NCBI RefSeq assembly: GCF_018129005.1
Contig: NZ_JAAEDL010000008.1
Location: forward strand, 62,001-126,000
DNA: 64,000 bases
DNA from: Neoroseomonas eburnea
Lineage (GTDB): Bacteria > Pseudomonadota > Alphaproteobacteria > Acetobacterales > Acetobacteraceae
Reading direction: 5' to 3'
Shown: positions 55,704 through 64,000 of the stretch, one piece after another
Layout of the letters: every line of letters starts with the position of its first letter
Numbering within the stretch: the stretch's first letter is position 1
Notes under the pieces: generated by a model
Seen by the model: the letters and a program-made list of their open reading frames with translations, nothing else
What the model was told of the DNA's origin: nothing
Database searches by the model: none
Translations under genes and position numbers: made by a program

Positions 55704-57508
55704 TGGCCGCACAGCTCGAAGTCCGCAATCTCGAGGTCCGCGCCCGCAACGCGGCGGGGGAGGAAGTGCCGATCGTGCGCGATGCCTCCTTCTCGCTGGC
55801 GAAGGGGGAGGTGCTGGCGCTCATCGGCGAATCCGGTTCCGGCAAGACGACGATCGCGCTGTCGCTGCTCGGCTATGCACGGCCGGGCTGCCGCATCGCC
55901 GGCGGCAGCATCCGCCTGGGAGAGACGGACGTGCTCGCGCTGTCGAGGCGGGAGTTGCGCGAATTCCGTGGTCGCCGCGTGTCCTACGTCGCGCAGAGCG
56001 CCGCGGCGGCGTTCAACCCATCCCGCACCATCATGGCGCAGGTGACGGAGATGGCGCTGCTGCATGGCGCCGCGAGCCGAGAGGCCGCCGAACGCCGCGC
56101 CGTGGACCTCTTCCGCTCCCTCGCCCTGCCGGACCCGGAGGGCATCGGCGCGCGCTACCCGCACCAGGTCTCGGGCGGGCAGTTGCAGCGCCTCATGGCG
56201 GCCATGGCGCTGATCGCCGAGCCGGAGCTCGTGGTGCTCGACGAGCCCACCACCGCGCTCGACGTCACCACCCAGATCGAGGTGCTGCGCGCCTTCAAGC
56301 AGGTGGTGAAGGGCAGCGGCACCACGGCGGTCTATGTCTCGCACGACCTTGCCGTGGTGGCGCAGATGGCGGACCGAATCCTGGTCCTGCGCAACGGCGA
56401 GATGCAGGAGACCGGGTCGACCGCGCGCATCCTCGCCGCGCCCGGCAACGCCTACACGAGGAGCCTGCTTGCCGCGGCCGCCCCCATGCCGCGTGGCGCC
56501 GATGCCGCCCCGGACGCGCCTCCGCTGCTGACGGTCAAGGGGCTCTTCGCCGGCTACGGCCGCGGCGGTTCGGGAGGCCTGCCGGCAGTACCCGTCCTGC
56601 GCGACGTGGACTTCACCATCCGTCGCGGCTCCTCCCTTGGCGTCATCGGCGAGTCCGGCAGCGGCAAGAGCACGCTGGCGCGCGTCATCGCCGGGCTGCT
56701 CCCCGCGGCGCGCGGGGAAGTGCTGCTGGACGGCAAGGCGCTGCCGCCCGCACTCGCGCAGCGGACACCGGCGCAGCTTCGCCGCATCCAACTGGTGTTC
56801 CAGAGCGCCGACACCGCGCTCAACCCGCGTCGCAGCGTCGCGGGCATCCTTGGCCGCCCGATCACCTTCTTCCACGGCGCGAAAGGTGCGGAACGCGACC
56901 GCCGCATGAAGCGCCTGCTTGACCTCGTGCAATTGCCGGCCGCGCTCGCCGACCGACAGCCGGGGGAGCTTTCGGGCGGGCAGAAGCAGCGGGTGAACCT
57001 GGCGCGCGCGCTCGCGGCCGAGCCCGACCTCATCCTTTGCGACGAGGTCACCTCGGCGCTCGACACGGTGGTGGGTGCGGCGATCCTCGACCTGATGGAT
57101 GGGCTGCGGCGGGAACTCGGGCTGTCGACCATGTTCATCAGCCACGACCTGCACACGGTGCGCTCCGTCTGCGACGAGGTGATGGTCCTCTATGCCGGCG
57201 CGCGCGTGGAGGCCGGCAGCCGCCGCGGCATCCAGGAGGCGCCCTGGCATCCCTACACGGAACTGCTGATCTCCTCGGTGCCGGAACTGCGCCAGGGCTG
57301 GCTCGAGGAGCGTGGCAGCGTGCGCGGGCCGGAAGCGCAGGATACGAGGAAGCCCGCCTGCGCCTTCTTCCCGCGCTGCGGCCAGGCCATCCCGGGCACC
57401 TGCGACGTCGTCGCGCCGCCGCGGCGCAGGCTGTCGAAGGGCGCGGAGATCCTCTGCCACCGGGAGGAGGCGGAGCTGATGCGCGCCGCTATTCCAAGCG
57501 GTCCTTGA
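55703..57508 (+). CDS. Fused dual-ATPase subunit (DppD-DppF type) of the peptide importer
   Basis: 601 aa holding two complete ABC ATPase domains. Domain 1 (about residues 1-255): Walker A GESGSGKTT, signature VSGGQLQRLMAAMAL, Walker B LVVLDEPTTALD. Domain 2 (about 275-530): Walker A GESGSGKST, signature LSGGQKQRVNLARAL, Walker B LILCDEVTSALD. The C-terminal oligopeptide-ABC extension contains cysteines (ACAFFPRC and GTCD), seen in iron-sulfur-binding OppD/DppF tails. In many bacteria these are two genes; fused forms are also known. The 3' end overlaps the convergent oxidase gene by 20 bp. Confidence 0.94.
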   Translation: MAAQLEVRNLEVRARNAAGEEVPIVRDASFSLAKGEVLALIGESGSGKTTIALSLLGYARPGCRIAGGSIRLGETDVLALSRRELREFRGRRVSYVAQSAAAAFNPSRTIMAQVTEMALLHGAASREAAERRAVDLFRSLALPDPEGIGARYPHQVSGGQLQRLMAAMALIAEPELVVLDEPTTALDVTTQIEVLRAFKQVVKGSGTTAVYVSHDLAVVAQMADRILVLRNGEMQETGSTARILAAPGNAYTRSLLAAAAPMPRGADAAPDAPPLLTVKGLFAGYGRGGSGGLPAVPVLRDVDFTIRRGSSLGVIGESGSGKSTLARVIAGLLPAARGEVLLDGKALPPALAQRTPAQLRRIQLVFQSADTALNPRRSVAGILGRPITFFHGAKGAERDRRMKRLLDLVQLPAALADRQPGELSGGQKQRVNLARALAAEPDLILCDEVTSALDTVVGAAILDLMDGLRRELGLSTMFISHDLHTVRSVCDEVMVLYAGARVEAGSRRGIQEAPWHPYTELLISSVPELRQGWLEERGSVRGPEAQDTRKPACAFFPRCGQAIPGTCDVVAPPRRRLSKGAEILCHREEAELMRAAIPSGP

Positions 57509-58766
57509 GGCTGTACCAGGCGCCGACCAGCGGCAGGAACCAGGGCGTGCCGTAGTTGAAGGTGATCGCCGGCCAGTCGAGCTTCCCGAAGGGGTTGGCC
57601 GTCGGATCGCCGGCGATCACCTTCGCCATCTGCTGGCCGAGATGGACGGACATCTGCGCCCCGTGCCCGGACAGGCCCATGGCGTAGAAGAGGCCCTCAT
57701 GCTCTCCGGCGCGCGGCAGCCGGTCTTCCGTCATATCCACCAGGCCGCCCCAGCAGTAGTCCAGCCGCACCTCCTTGAGCTGCGGGAAGGTCGCACGCAA
57801 CTGCGCGCGCAGCACGTCGCCGCTCTTCGCGTCCTCCGTCGGGTTGGACATGGCGAAGCGCGCGCGGCCACCCCAGATCAACCGGTCGTCCGGCGAGATG
57901 CGGAAGTAGTTGCCGATATGCTTCGTCGTCGTCGCCGTGCGCCGCGTCGGCATGATGCTGTCGAGCTGGCCGGGGGTCAGCGGCTCGGTCACGACGATGA
58001 AGCTGCCGACCGGCACGATGCGGCGGCGGAACCAGGCGAAGGGGCCTTCGCGGCTCGGACCCGTGGCGATCAGCACCTGCGCCGCCTCGATCGTGCCGCG
58101 CGCCGTCGTCACGGCATGGGCATGGCCGTTGCGCCGGGTGAGCGCGGTGACCGGCGCATCCTCGAAGATGCGCGCCCCTGCCCGGGCGGCCGCCTCGGCC
58201 AGGCCCGCGCCGAAGCGGCCCATGTGCATCATCGCGCTCTTGCGATAGAGCAGCCCGCCGAAGAAGGCGTCGGATCCGACCTCCTCGCGGATGCGCTCGC
58301 GCGGGACGAGGTCCGTGTCCGGATCGCAGTCGCGGTGCAGGATCTCGAAGCTGCGGGCGAGCTTGTCGTAGTGCGCCGGCTTGGCCGCGAGCTTGATCTT
58401 GCCGCTGCGGCGGAAGTCGCACTGGATCTGCTCCTCCCGCACGATGCGTTCGACCGTGTCCACCGCGGCGTCGTAGGCGCGGTAGAGGGCGCGGGCATGA
58501 TCGGTGCCGAAGCGCGCCGCGAGCGCCGCGAAGTCGTGCGAGGTCCCGTTGTTGACGTGCCCGCCGTTGCGGCCGGAGGCACCGGCGGCGACGCGCCCTG
58601 CTTCCAGCACCACGACCGAGGCACCCTGCCGCGCCAGCGCCAGCGCCGCCGACAGGCCGGTGAAGCCGCCGCCGACGACGACGGCATCCGCGCGCCCCTC
58701 CATGGGGCCTGCCGCCGCGCCGGCGAAGGGCGTGGCGGTCTCGAGCCAGTAGGAGGCAAGCTTCAT
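57489..58766 (-). CDS. FAD-dependent oxidoreductase, gamma-glutamylputrescine oxidase-like
   Basis: 425 aa. The N-terminal MKLASYWLETATPFAG and VVVGGGFTGLSAALAL, then GASGRNGGHVNNGTS and C-terminal GLSGHGAQMSVHLGQQMA, match PuuB/OrdL-type amine oxidases. It oxidises an amine side chain to an aldehyde with release of ammonia and H2O2 or quinone reduction. Overlaps the end of the ATPase gene by 20 bp on the opposite strand. It is probably co-transcribed with the upstream dehalogenase-like gene (7-bp gap). Confidence 0.9.
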   Translation of the reverse strand: MKLASYWLETATPFAGAAAGPMEGRADAVVVGGGFTGLSAALALARQGASVVVLEAGRVAAGASGRNGGHVNNGTSHDFAALAARFGTDHARALYRAYDAAVDTVERIVREEQIQCDFRRSGKIKLAAKPAHYDKLARSFEILHRDCDPDTDLVPRERIREEVGSDAFFGGLLYRKSAMMHMGRFGAGLAEAAARAGARIFEDAPVTALTRRNGHAHAVTTARGTIEAAQVLIATGPSREGPFAWFRRRIVPVGSFIVVTEPLTPGQLDSIMPTRRTATTTKHIGNYFRISPDDRLIWGGRARFAMSNPTEDAKSGDVLRAQLRATFPQLKEVRLDYCWGGLVDMTEDRLPRAGEHEGLFYAMGLSGHGAQMSVHLGQQMAKVIAGDPTANPFGKLDWPAITFNYGTPWFLPLVGAWYSLKDRLE

Positions 58767-58773
58767 CGGAGCC

Positions 58774-59442
58774 TCACACCCCGAGCAGGCTGGCCAGGCC
58801 TTCGATCGTCGTCGTCTCGTGCGCGCCGTAATAGGGGATGGCGGGCTCGTAGCCGCGGTTCACATAGAGCTTGTGCTTCACCCGCAGGCCATAGGCCGGG
58901 ACCAGGTCGTAGCGGTAACTCGCCGAGACGTGCAGCACGTCCTCCGGCCCGCATCCCAGCGTATCGAACATGTACTCGAAGGCCTGCATGCGGGGCTTGT
59001 AGGCCTGCGCCTGCTGCGCCGTGCAGACCTTGTGGAAGGGCGCTTCCAGCAGCGCCACGTTCCTCATGATCTGGTCGTCGGAGGCATTGGAGAGGATGAC
59101 GAGCGGATAGCGCGCGGCGACGCGCTTCAGCGGCGCGGGCACGTCCGGATGCGGCCCCCAGGTCGGCACGGCGTCGTAGATCACCTGGCCGTCGGATTCG
59201 CGGAACGGGACACCGTGGCGCCTGCAGGTGCGCTCCAGCGAGGCCTTGAGCACCTCGACATAGGGCTTCCAGGCGCCGAGCACCTCATCGAAGCGGTACC
59301 AGCCGTAGTCGGTGAGGAAGTCCTGCATCCGCTCGGCGGGGATGCGGTCGGCCATCAGGCCGCGCGTCACCTCGCCGACCTGGAACCAGGTCAATGTCCC
59401 GTAGCAATCGAAGGTGACGTATTTCGGCCGGAGTTCGGACAT
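58774..59442 (-). CDS. HAD superfamily hydrolase, haloacid dehalogenase type II
   Basis: 222 aa. Motif I YVTFDCYGTLTW with nucleophile Asp, motif II VILSNASDD, motif III Lys in AQQAQAYKPRM, and an HVSASYRYDLVPA motif IV region. The family includes L-2-haloacid dehalogenases but many members act on phosphorylated or unknown organic acids. It precedes the PuuB-like oxidase in a minus-strand operon, so an oxidase-linked role is as likely as dehalogenation. Confidence 0.85.
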   Translation of the reverse strand: MSELRPKYVTFDCYGTLTWFQVGEVTRGLMADRIPAERMQDFLTDYGWYRFDEVLGAWKPYVEVLKASLERTCRRHGVPFRESDGQVIYDAVPTWGPHPDVPAPLKRVAARYPLVILSNASDDQIMRNVALLEAPFHKVCTAQQAQAYKPRMQAFEYMFDTLGCGPEDVLHVSASYRYDLVPAYGLRVKHKLYVNRGYEPAIPYYGAHETTTIEGLASLLGV

Positions 59443-59665
59443 GGCGGAACCTCGCTGGGCTGCACGGGGTCATCATGCTAGGCGGTGCTCCGGCGCAGGG
59501 AAGGCGCTGCACGGGGTCGCGCGAGGCAGATCCTGCCGTTTGCGCGCCGCGCGACGGCAGCGGCTGCCTGCCCCTTCGAAGTGGAATATCCCGAATCGCG
59601 CCGATCTTCGGAAGACCATGCTTCGCGACCCGGGCCACGCTCGTGCGGCCGGACGGAGGAAGAGG

Positions 59666-60520
59666 ATGACGGAGCGCGACGCCAGACAACCGATCATGCG
59701 GGCGCTGGATCCGGCCGATCTCGGGGCGGCGCAGGCGCTGTCGGCAGCATTGTCCTGGCCGCATCGGCTGGAGGACTGGAACTTCGCGCTCTCGCTGGGC
59801 GAAGGTGTCGCGCTCGAGAGCGGGCGTCGCCTGGTCGGCACTGCCATGAGCTGGGCCTTCGGGCCGGGCTGGGGCACGCTCGGCATGGTCATCGTGGCGC
59901 CGGAGATGCAGGGCCGCGGTCTCGGCGGCCGGCTGATGGAGACGATGCTCTCGCGTCTCGGGACACGCGGAGTCCAGCTTCATGCGACGAAGGCGGGGGA
60001 ACCGCTCTATCGCAAGCTCGGCTTCGCGCCGGTAGCGACGATCCGGCAGCATCAGGGGGCGGCCTACTGCGTCGGCTTCCATGCGCCGCGCACCGGCGAG
60101 CGCCTGCGCCCGGCGGGGCGCGCCGACCTCGCGGTGCTCACCGCGCTCGACGCCGCCGCGACCGGGATGGCGCGCGGCCCCCTGCTCGAGGCGCTGATCG
60201 GGGAGGCGGAGGGAATCGTGCTGGACCGCGACGGCGTGGCGAGCGGCTTCGCCATGCTGCGGCGCTTCGGCCGCGGCAAGGTCATCGGGCCGGTCGTCGC
60301 ACCGGACCCCGAGGCGGCGCGGCTGCTCGTCGCGCATTGGCTCGGCCAGCGGCAGGGGGAGTTCCTCCGCATCGACGTCACCGAGGACTCCGCCCTCTCC
60401 GCCTGGCTGGAGGAGGCGGGGCTGCCTGCGGTGGACGATGCGACGCGCATGGTGCGCGGCCAGCCGCCGGCGCCGGCCGCCGTGCGCTCCTTCGCCCTCG
60501 TCAGCCAGGCGTTCGGCTGA
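59666..60520 (+). CDS. Tandem GNAT N-acetyltransferase-like protein
   Basis: 284 aa. The first GNAT domain has the acetyl-CoA loop VIVAPEMQGRGLGGRLMETM (Q/RxxGxG/A), then the C-terminal half shows a second, degenerate GNAT-like domain (GLPAVDDATRMVRG). Proteins of this layout acetylate amino groups of unknown substrates. ATG 59666 is preceded by GGAGGAAGAGG. Its stop shares one base with the next start (TGATG), so coupled to the GhrA-like reductase. Confidence 0.8.
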   Translation: MTERDARQPIMRALDPADLGAAQALSAALSWPHRLEDWNFALSLGEGVALESGRRLVGTAMSWAFGPGWGTLGMVIVAPEMQGRGLGGRLMETMLSRLGTRGVQLHATKAGEPLYRKLGFAPVATIRQHQGAAYCVGFHAPRTGERLRPAGRADLAVLTALDAAATGMARGPLLEALIGEAEGIVLDRDGVASGFAMLRRFGRGKVIGPVVAPDPEAARLLVAHWLGQRQGEFLRIDVTEDSALSAWLEEAGLPAVDDATRMVRGQPPAPAAVRSFALVSQAFG

Positions 60521-61446
60521 TGGCGTTTCTCTACAAGGCGGATCCGGTGCGCGGGGCGGAATGGGCGCGCCTGTTCGCCGAACGCCGCCCCGACCTGCCC
60601 TTCCATGTCTGGCCCGAGACCGGCGACCCGGCCGCGGTCCGCTTCCTGGCCGCCTGGGTGCCGCCCGCGGATCTCGCGACGCGCTTCCCCAATCTCGAGG
60701 TCGTCTTCTCGGTCGGCGCGGGGGTGGACCAGTTCGACCTCGCGGCGCTGCCGCCGCATCTGCCGCTCGTACGGATGGTGGAGCCGGGCATCATCGGCGG
60801 CATGGTCGAGTACGTGACGATGTCGGTGCTCGCTCTGCATCGCGACCTTCCGGCCTATCTCGGGCAGCAACGCGAGGAGGTCTGGAAGCCCATCCGCGTC
60901 CGCCCCGCGGCGCGGCGGCGGGTCGGCCTGCTCGGACTCGGCGAGCTGGGGCGCGCGGTGCTCGCCGCACTTGCGCCCTTCGGCTTCGCCCTGTCGGGAT
61001 GGGGCCGGTCGCGCCGCGTCATCCCCGGCGTGACGTGCCACGCGGGGGCGGCGGAACTGCCTGCCTTCCTGGCGGGCTGCGACATCCTCGTCTGTCTCCT
61101 GCCGCTGACGGAGGAAACGCGGGGCATTCTTCGCCGTGACCTCTTCGCGCACCTGCCGGAAGGGGCGGCGCTGGTGAATGCCGGGCGGGGCGGCCACCTG
61201 GCGCAGCAGGATCTGCTGGATGCACTCGGTTCGGGGCGCCTCTCGGCCGCGATCCTGGACGTGGCGGAGCCCGAACCGCTGCCCCCCGGGCATCCCTTCT
61301 GGTCGCATCCGCGCATCTGGCTGACGCCGCACGTGGCCAGCATGACCCAGCCGGAAACGGCGGTGGAGGCCGTTCTCGAAAACCTCGACCGGCACGCGCG
61401 GGGCGAGGGGCTGGTCGGCCTGGTGGACCGGCGCCTGGGCTATTGA
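60520..61446 (+). CDS. Glyoxylate/hydroxypyruvate reductase A-like dehydrogenase
   Basis: 308 aa, 2-hydroxyacid dehydrogenase family. VFSVGAGVDQFDLAALP, the NAD motif GLLGLGELGRAVLAAL, NAGRGGHLAQQDLL and the catalytic His in LTPHVASM. Similarity is greatest to GhrA. It reduces glyoxylate or hydroxypyruvate with NADPH. It is coupled to the GNAT gene upstream and followed by an Lrp-type regulator after 67 bp. A GCGCCGACGGCGC hairpin lies just after the stop. Confidence 0.9.
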   Translation: MAFLYKADPVRGAEWARLFAERRPDLPFHVWPETGDPAAVRFLAAWVPPADLATRFPNLEVVFSVGAGVDQFDLAALPPHLPLVRMVEPGIIGGMVEYVTMSVLALHRDLPAYLGQQREEVWKPIRVRPAARRRVGLLGLGELGRAVLAALAPFGFALSGWGRSRRVIPGVTCHAGAAELPAFLAGCDILVCLLPLTEETRGILRRDLFAHLPEGAALVNAGRGGHLAQQDLLDALGSGRLSAAILDVAEPEPLPPGHPFWSHPRIWLTPHVASMTQPETAVEAVLENLDRHARGEGLVGLVDRRLGY

Positions 61447-61513
61447 GCGCCGACGGCGCTTGTCACAGACCTGCCGCAGATCCTACCGTGAACCGCAAGG
61501 GACCTTCACGACG

Positions 61514-62005
61514 ATGGATCCGGGCCTGCCGAAGCTCGACCGTATCGATCTGCGCATCCTCGTGCATCTGCAGAAGAATGCGCGGGTGACGAATGTCGAA
61601 CTCGCCGACGCGGTGGGGCTTTCGGCCAGCCCATGTCTCGTGCGCGTCAAGCGGCTGGAGAAGGCGGGCTACATCACCGGCTACGGCGCGGACATCCAGC
61701 TGCGCAAGCTTGGCGACACGACGTCCATCTTCACCGAGGTGACGCTCGCCGACCACCGGATGCAGGACTTCGTGCGCTTCGAGAACGCGATCCGCGCGGT
61801 GGATGAGGTGCTGGAATGCCACCTGGTCAGCGGCGGCTACGACTACATGCTGAAGTTCGTCACGCGCAGCATCCAGCACTACCAGGAGATCATCGAGGAG
61901 CTGCTGGCGCGCAACATCGGCATCGAGAAATACTTCAGCTACGTCGTCATCAAGTCGGTCTTCGTCAAGCGGCACTATCCGCTCGAGAAGTTCTTCGAGA
62001 CCTGA
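61514..62005 (+). CDS. Lrp/AsnC-family transcriptional regulator
   Basis: 163 aa. N-terminal HTH (LDRIDLRILVHLQKNARVTN, ELADAVGLSASPCLVRVKRL) and the RAM/AsnC effector domain (ending KSVFVKRHYPLEKFF). It likely controls amino-acid-linked catabolic genes around it. ATG 61514 is chosen for AAGGGA about ten bases upstream and correct HTH position; ORF extension to 61460 lacks homology. Confidence 0.9.
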   Translation: MDPGLPKLDRIDLRILVHLQKNARVTNVELADAVGLSASPCLVRVKRLEKAGYITGYGADIQLRKLGDTTSIFTEVTLADHRMQDFVRFENAIRAVDEVLECHLVSGGYDYMLKFVTRSIQHYQEIIEELLARNIGIEKYFSYVVIKSVFVKRHYPLEKFFET

Positions 62006-62141
62006 CGCGGCGGGCGATCCTGCCGTCGCCGGCCGGCGATACGGGATCATGCGCCGCGAAGCGGAGCCCTTCTCGGCGAGGCTGCCGCACGGACGCGCGC
62101 AGATTCGTCCTTGGACACCGCAGCCGAGAGGGAGCACCGAG

Positions 62142-62861
62142 ATGGCAGAGCGCGAACCGAAGGTCCTCACCTTCGATATCGTCGGCACGATCATCGACTT
62201 CGAGACCGGGCTGCTCGCCTATCTCCGCCGCACCTGCGGGGAGGCCGCGGCGAAGCTGGCGGACGGCGCCATCCTCGACGCCTACCGCGCCGCCCGCGGC
62301 ACGAAAGGGGCCTCGCGCTTCCCCGACGATCTCGAGCGCGTCTATGAAGCGATCGCCCCGCAACTCGGCCTGCCCCGGGATCCAGCCATCGCCAGGGGCT
62401 TCGCCCAGAGCGCGCGCGACTGGCCGCCCTTTGCCGATTCCGTGGATGCGCTGCGCCGCCTTGGCCGCCGCTACAAGCTGGTGGCGATGACGAATGCGGC
62501 GCGCTGGGCGCTCGACCTGATGGCGCCGCGCCTCGGCAACCCGTTCCACGACACGGTCACGGTGGACGAGGCATTGTGCGAGAAGCCGGACCCCCAGTAT
62601 TTCGCCTTCACGCGCGGCCGTCTCAGCCGAGACGGCTACGCGCAGCGCGACATCCTGCATGTCGCGCAGAGCCAGTACCACGACATCGGCGTGGCCAAGG
62701 CGCTCGGCTACACGGTGTGCTGGATCGAACGCCGCAAGGGCCTGGCGGGCTCGGGCGGCACTATCACCGCCGCGCGGCAGACGGAACCGGACTACCATCT
62801 CGCGAACCTCGCCGAGCTTGCGGAGCTTGCTGAAGCGGGCGGCCTCCTGATGCGGACCTGA
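62142..62861 (+). CDS. HAD superfamily hydrolase, haloacid dehalogenase type II, second copy
   Basis: 239 aa. Motif I VLTFDIVGTIIDF with the nucleophilic Asp, motif II AMTNAARWALDLM, motif III Lys in CEKPDPQYF, motif IV VAQSQYHDIGVA. It is related to but distinct from the protein at 58774. GAGAGGGAG lies shortly before ATG 62142. The run Lrp regulator then dehalogenase-like gene suggests regulation by the former (inference). Confidence 0.88.
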   Translation: MAEREPKVLTFDIVGTIIDFETGLLAYLRRTCGEAAAKLADGAILDAYRAARGTKGASRFPDDLERVYEAIAPQLGLPRDPAIARGFAQSARDWPPFADSVDALRRLGRRYKLVAMTNAARWALDLMAPRLGNPFHDTVTVDEALCEKPDPQYFAFTRGRLSRDGYAQRDILHVAQSQYHDIGVAKALGYTVCWIERRKGLAGSGGTITAARQTEPDYHLANLAELAELAEAGGLLMRT

Positions 62862-63246
62862 CGCTTCCGGTTGTTCATCCATGGCATCCGGTGGTGCCGC
62901 GGGGTGTTCGCCGTCGAATGCCCCGGGGCAGAGGAAGCGCGGCGCCCGCGGCCCGTCCGGTCGGCGAGGCGGCGCGGGCCACCGCCGGACCTGCATCCGG
63001 CATCTCGCTGCACGGTCGGGCGTCTGCGGCCGCCGTGCTTGCATCGTGCCGGGCCGGCATAGCTCGACGCGACGCGTGGCGCCTCCGCCGATCGAAGACT
63101 CCGCCGATCGAAGACGAGGCGGCGCGGCGGGTGGGCATCATCGCGCCGGCGCGCCAGCATGGGTGCGATGCGTCCGCCATTGGCCCCGGATTTGCGTGAT
63201 CGGCGAGAGCGATCCGAAGATGGCAGGAAGGAGCAGGGGCTGGACC
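62862..63246. other. 385-bp gap before the amidase gene
   Basis: There is no credible ORF. It contains an exact 16-bp tandem duplication, CTCCGCCGATCGAAGA twice (63083-63114), and the amidase ribosome-binding region GGAAGGAGCAGG (about 63219-63236). Confidence 0.45.
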
Positions 63247-64000
63247 ATGGACATCGATGAGATCGGCTATCTCGGCGTCAGGGACCTCGGTGCGCTGTAC
63301 CGGGCACGGCAGCTCTCGCCGGTGGAAGTGGCCAAGGCGGTGCTCGACCGCATCGAGAGGGTGGAGCCCAGGGTGAACGCCATGATGCGCCTGACCCCGG
63401 AGCAGGCGATGGCGGCGGCCAGGCGGTCCGAGGCGGTGTTCATGCAGAGAGGAACGCCGCGGCTGCTGGAGGGCATTCCCGTCACCATCAAGGACCTGCA
63501 GCACACCAAGGGCGTGCAGACGGATTTCGGCACGGCGGTCCTGCAGGGAACCATCCCGGATGTGGATGCGCCCTGCGTCAGCCGGCTGCTCGATGCCGGC
63601 GGGATGATGATGGGCAAGACGACCTCGGCCGGCGAGTGGGGCTGGAAGGGCGTCAGCCAGGCGCCGATCTCCGGCATCACGCACAATCCCTGGGGCAAGG
63701 GGCTGAATGCGGGGGCTTCCTCCTCCGGCGCCGGCGTCGCAGCCGCTTGCGGCTACGGGCCGCTGCACCAGGGTGGCGACGGGGCGGGGTCGATCCGCAT
63801 GCCTGCGCATTTCTCGGGCGTCTATGGGCTGAAGCCCACGCATGGTCGCGTGCCGAACTGGCCGATGTCGAACAATGATCTTGCGACCCATATCGGGCCG
63901 CTTGCGCGCACGGTGGAGGATGCCGCGCTGATGACCCAGGCGATGGCCGGGCCGCATGTCTGGGACTACACGTCCCTGGAGACGCCGCCACAGGACTATG
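63247..64000 (+). CDS. Amidase (amidase-signature family), 3' end outside window
   Basis: 251 residues to the window edge, without a stop. MDIDEIGYLGVRDLGALYRA begins the fold; the Ser-Ser-Lys site is visible as Lys in GIPVTIKDLQ, the cis-serine in NAGASSSGAGVAAA and the nucleophile in GDGAGSIRMPAHFSG. It hydrolyses a carboxamide, substrate unknown. With hydantoinase, oxidase and dehydrogenase genes it extends the nitrogen-compound degradation theme of the island. Confidence 0.92.
   Translation, partial: MDIDEIGYLGVRDLGALYRARQLSPVEVAKAVLDRIERVEPRVNAMMRLTPEQAMAAARRSEAVFMQRGTPRLLEGIPVTIKDLQHTKGVQTDFGTAVLQGTIPDVDAPCVSRLLDAGGMMMGKTTSAGEWGWKGVSQAPISGITHNPWGKGLNAGASSSGAGVAAACGYGPLHQGGDGAGSIRMPAHFSGVYGLKPTHGRVPNWPMSNNDLATHIGPLARTVEDAALMTQAMAGPHVWDYTSLETPPQDY

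Noticed and set aside
55703..57508. Frameshift joining two ATPase genes
   Set aside because: The frame is continuous and both domains are complete, so a natural DppD-DppF fusion is the simpler reading.

Overview
The window is very GC-rich DNA, with G or C at almost every third codon position. It is packed with bacterial genes. Gene order and protein families point to an alphaproteobacterium of the Acetobacteraceae, Roseomonas-like group. The housekeeping blocks hemD / mitofilin-like / hemY and rplU-rpmA-obgE-proB-proA ... nadD-rsfS-rlmH-gpmI-envC-ctpA-deacetylase-rppH fit that group. The many Bug/TctC binding proteins, hydantoinases and FAD oxidases also fit. This taxonomic call is inference from synteny and style; no marker gene such as 16S rRNA is present.

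Layout. (1) 1-3231: end of hemD, a mitofilin-like inner-membrane protein and HemY with a C-terminal zinc ribbon. (2) 3382-8205, minus strand: a four-gene catabolic operon (FAD oxidoreductase, threonine-dehydratase-like enzyme, TctC binding protein, GMC oxidoreductase). (3) 8375-14754: a complete sugar-type ABC importer (binding protein, two permeases, ATPase), an SDR dehydrogenase and an Ldh-family dehydrogenase. (4) 14985-16817: an SbmA/BacA-type ABC protein whose nucleotide-binding domain has lost its key residues. (5) 17334-20978: an overlapping three-gene cassette of coiled-coil and membrane proteins of unknown function. (6) 21306-25468: an amino-acid binding protein, an SDR plus hydroxyacid dehydrogenase pair and a Crp/Fnr regulator, interspersed with repeats. 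(7) 26331-41383: tRNA-Ser and the conserved housekeeping block covering ribosome, proline synthesis, NAD synthesis, glycolysis and envelope. It carries several oddities: two exported MhpD-like proteins, a triplicated GEN-motif secreted protein, and rsfS and rlmH without normal start codons. (8) 41900-64000: a catabolic island. It holds hydantoinase A/B, a LysR regulator, a three-subunit ferredoxin/flavoprotein oxidase, a TctC protein, a class-III aminotransferase, a peptide-type ABC importer, a PuuB-like oxidase, two type-II haloacid dehalogenases, a GNAT, a GhrA-like reductase, an Lrp regulator and a truncated amidase.

How the genes work together. Regions 2, 3 and 8 look like modules that take up nitrogenous or hydroxylated organic compounds and oxidise, deaminate or hydrolyse them; the substrates cannot be read from sequence. 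Region 7 is core physiology. Two families of intergenic repeats (A: 14.8, 21.0 and 22.5 kb; B: 3.3, 22.6, 22.8 and 41.4 kb) sit directly after gene ends, mostly between convergent genes. They contain hairpins and look like REP-type or terminator-like elements. I see no rRNA, CRISPR array, transposase or phage gene.
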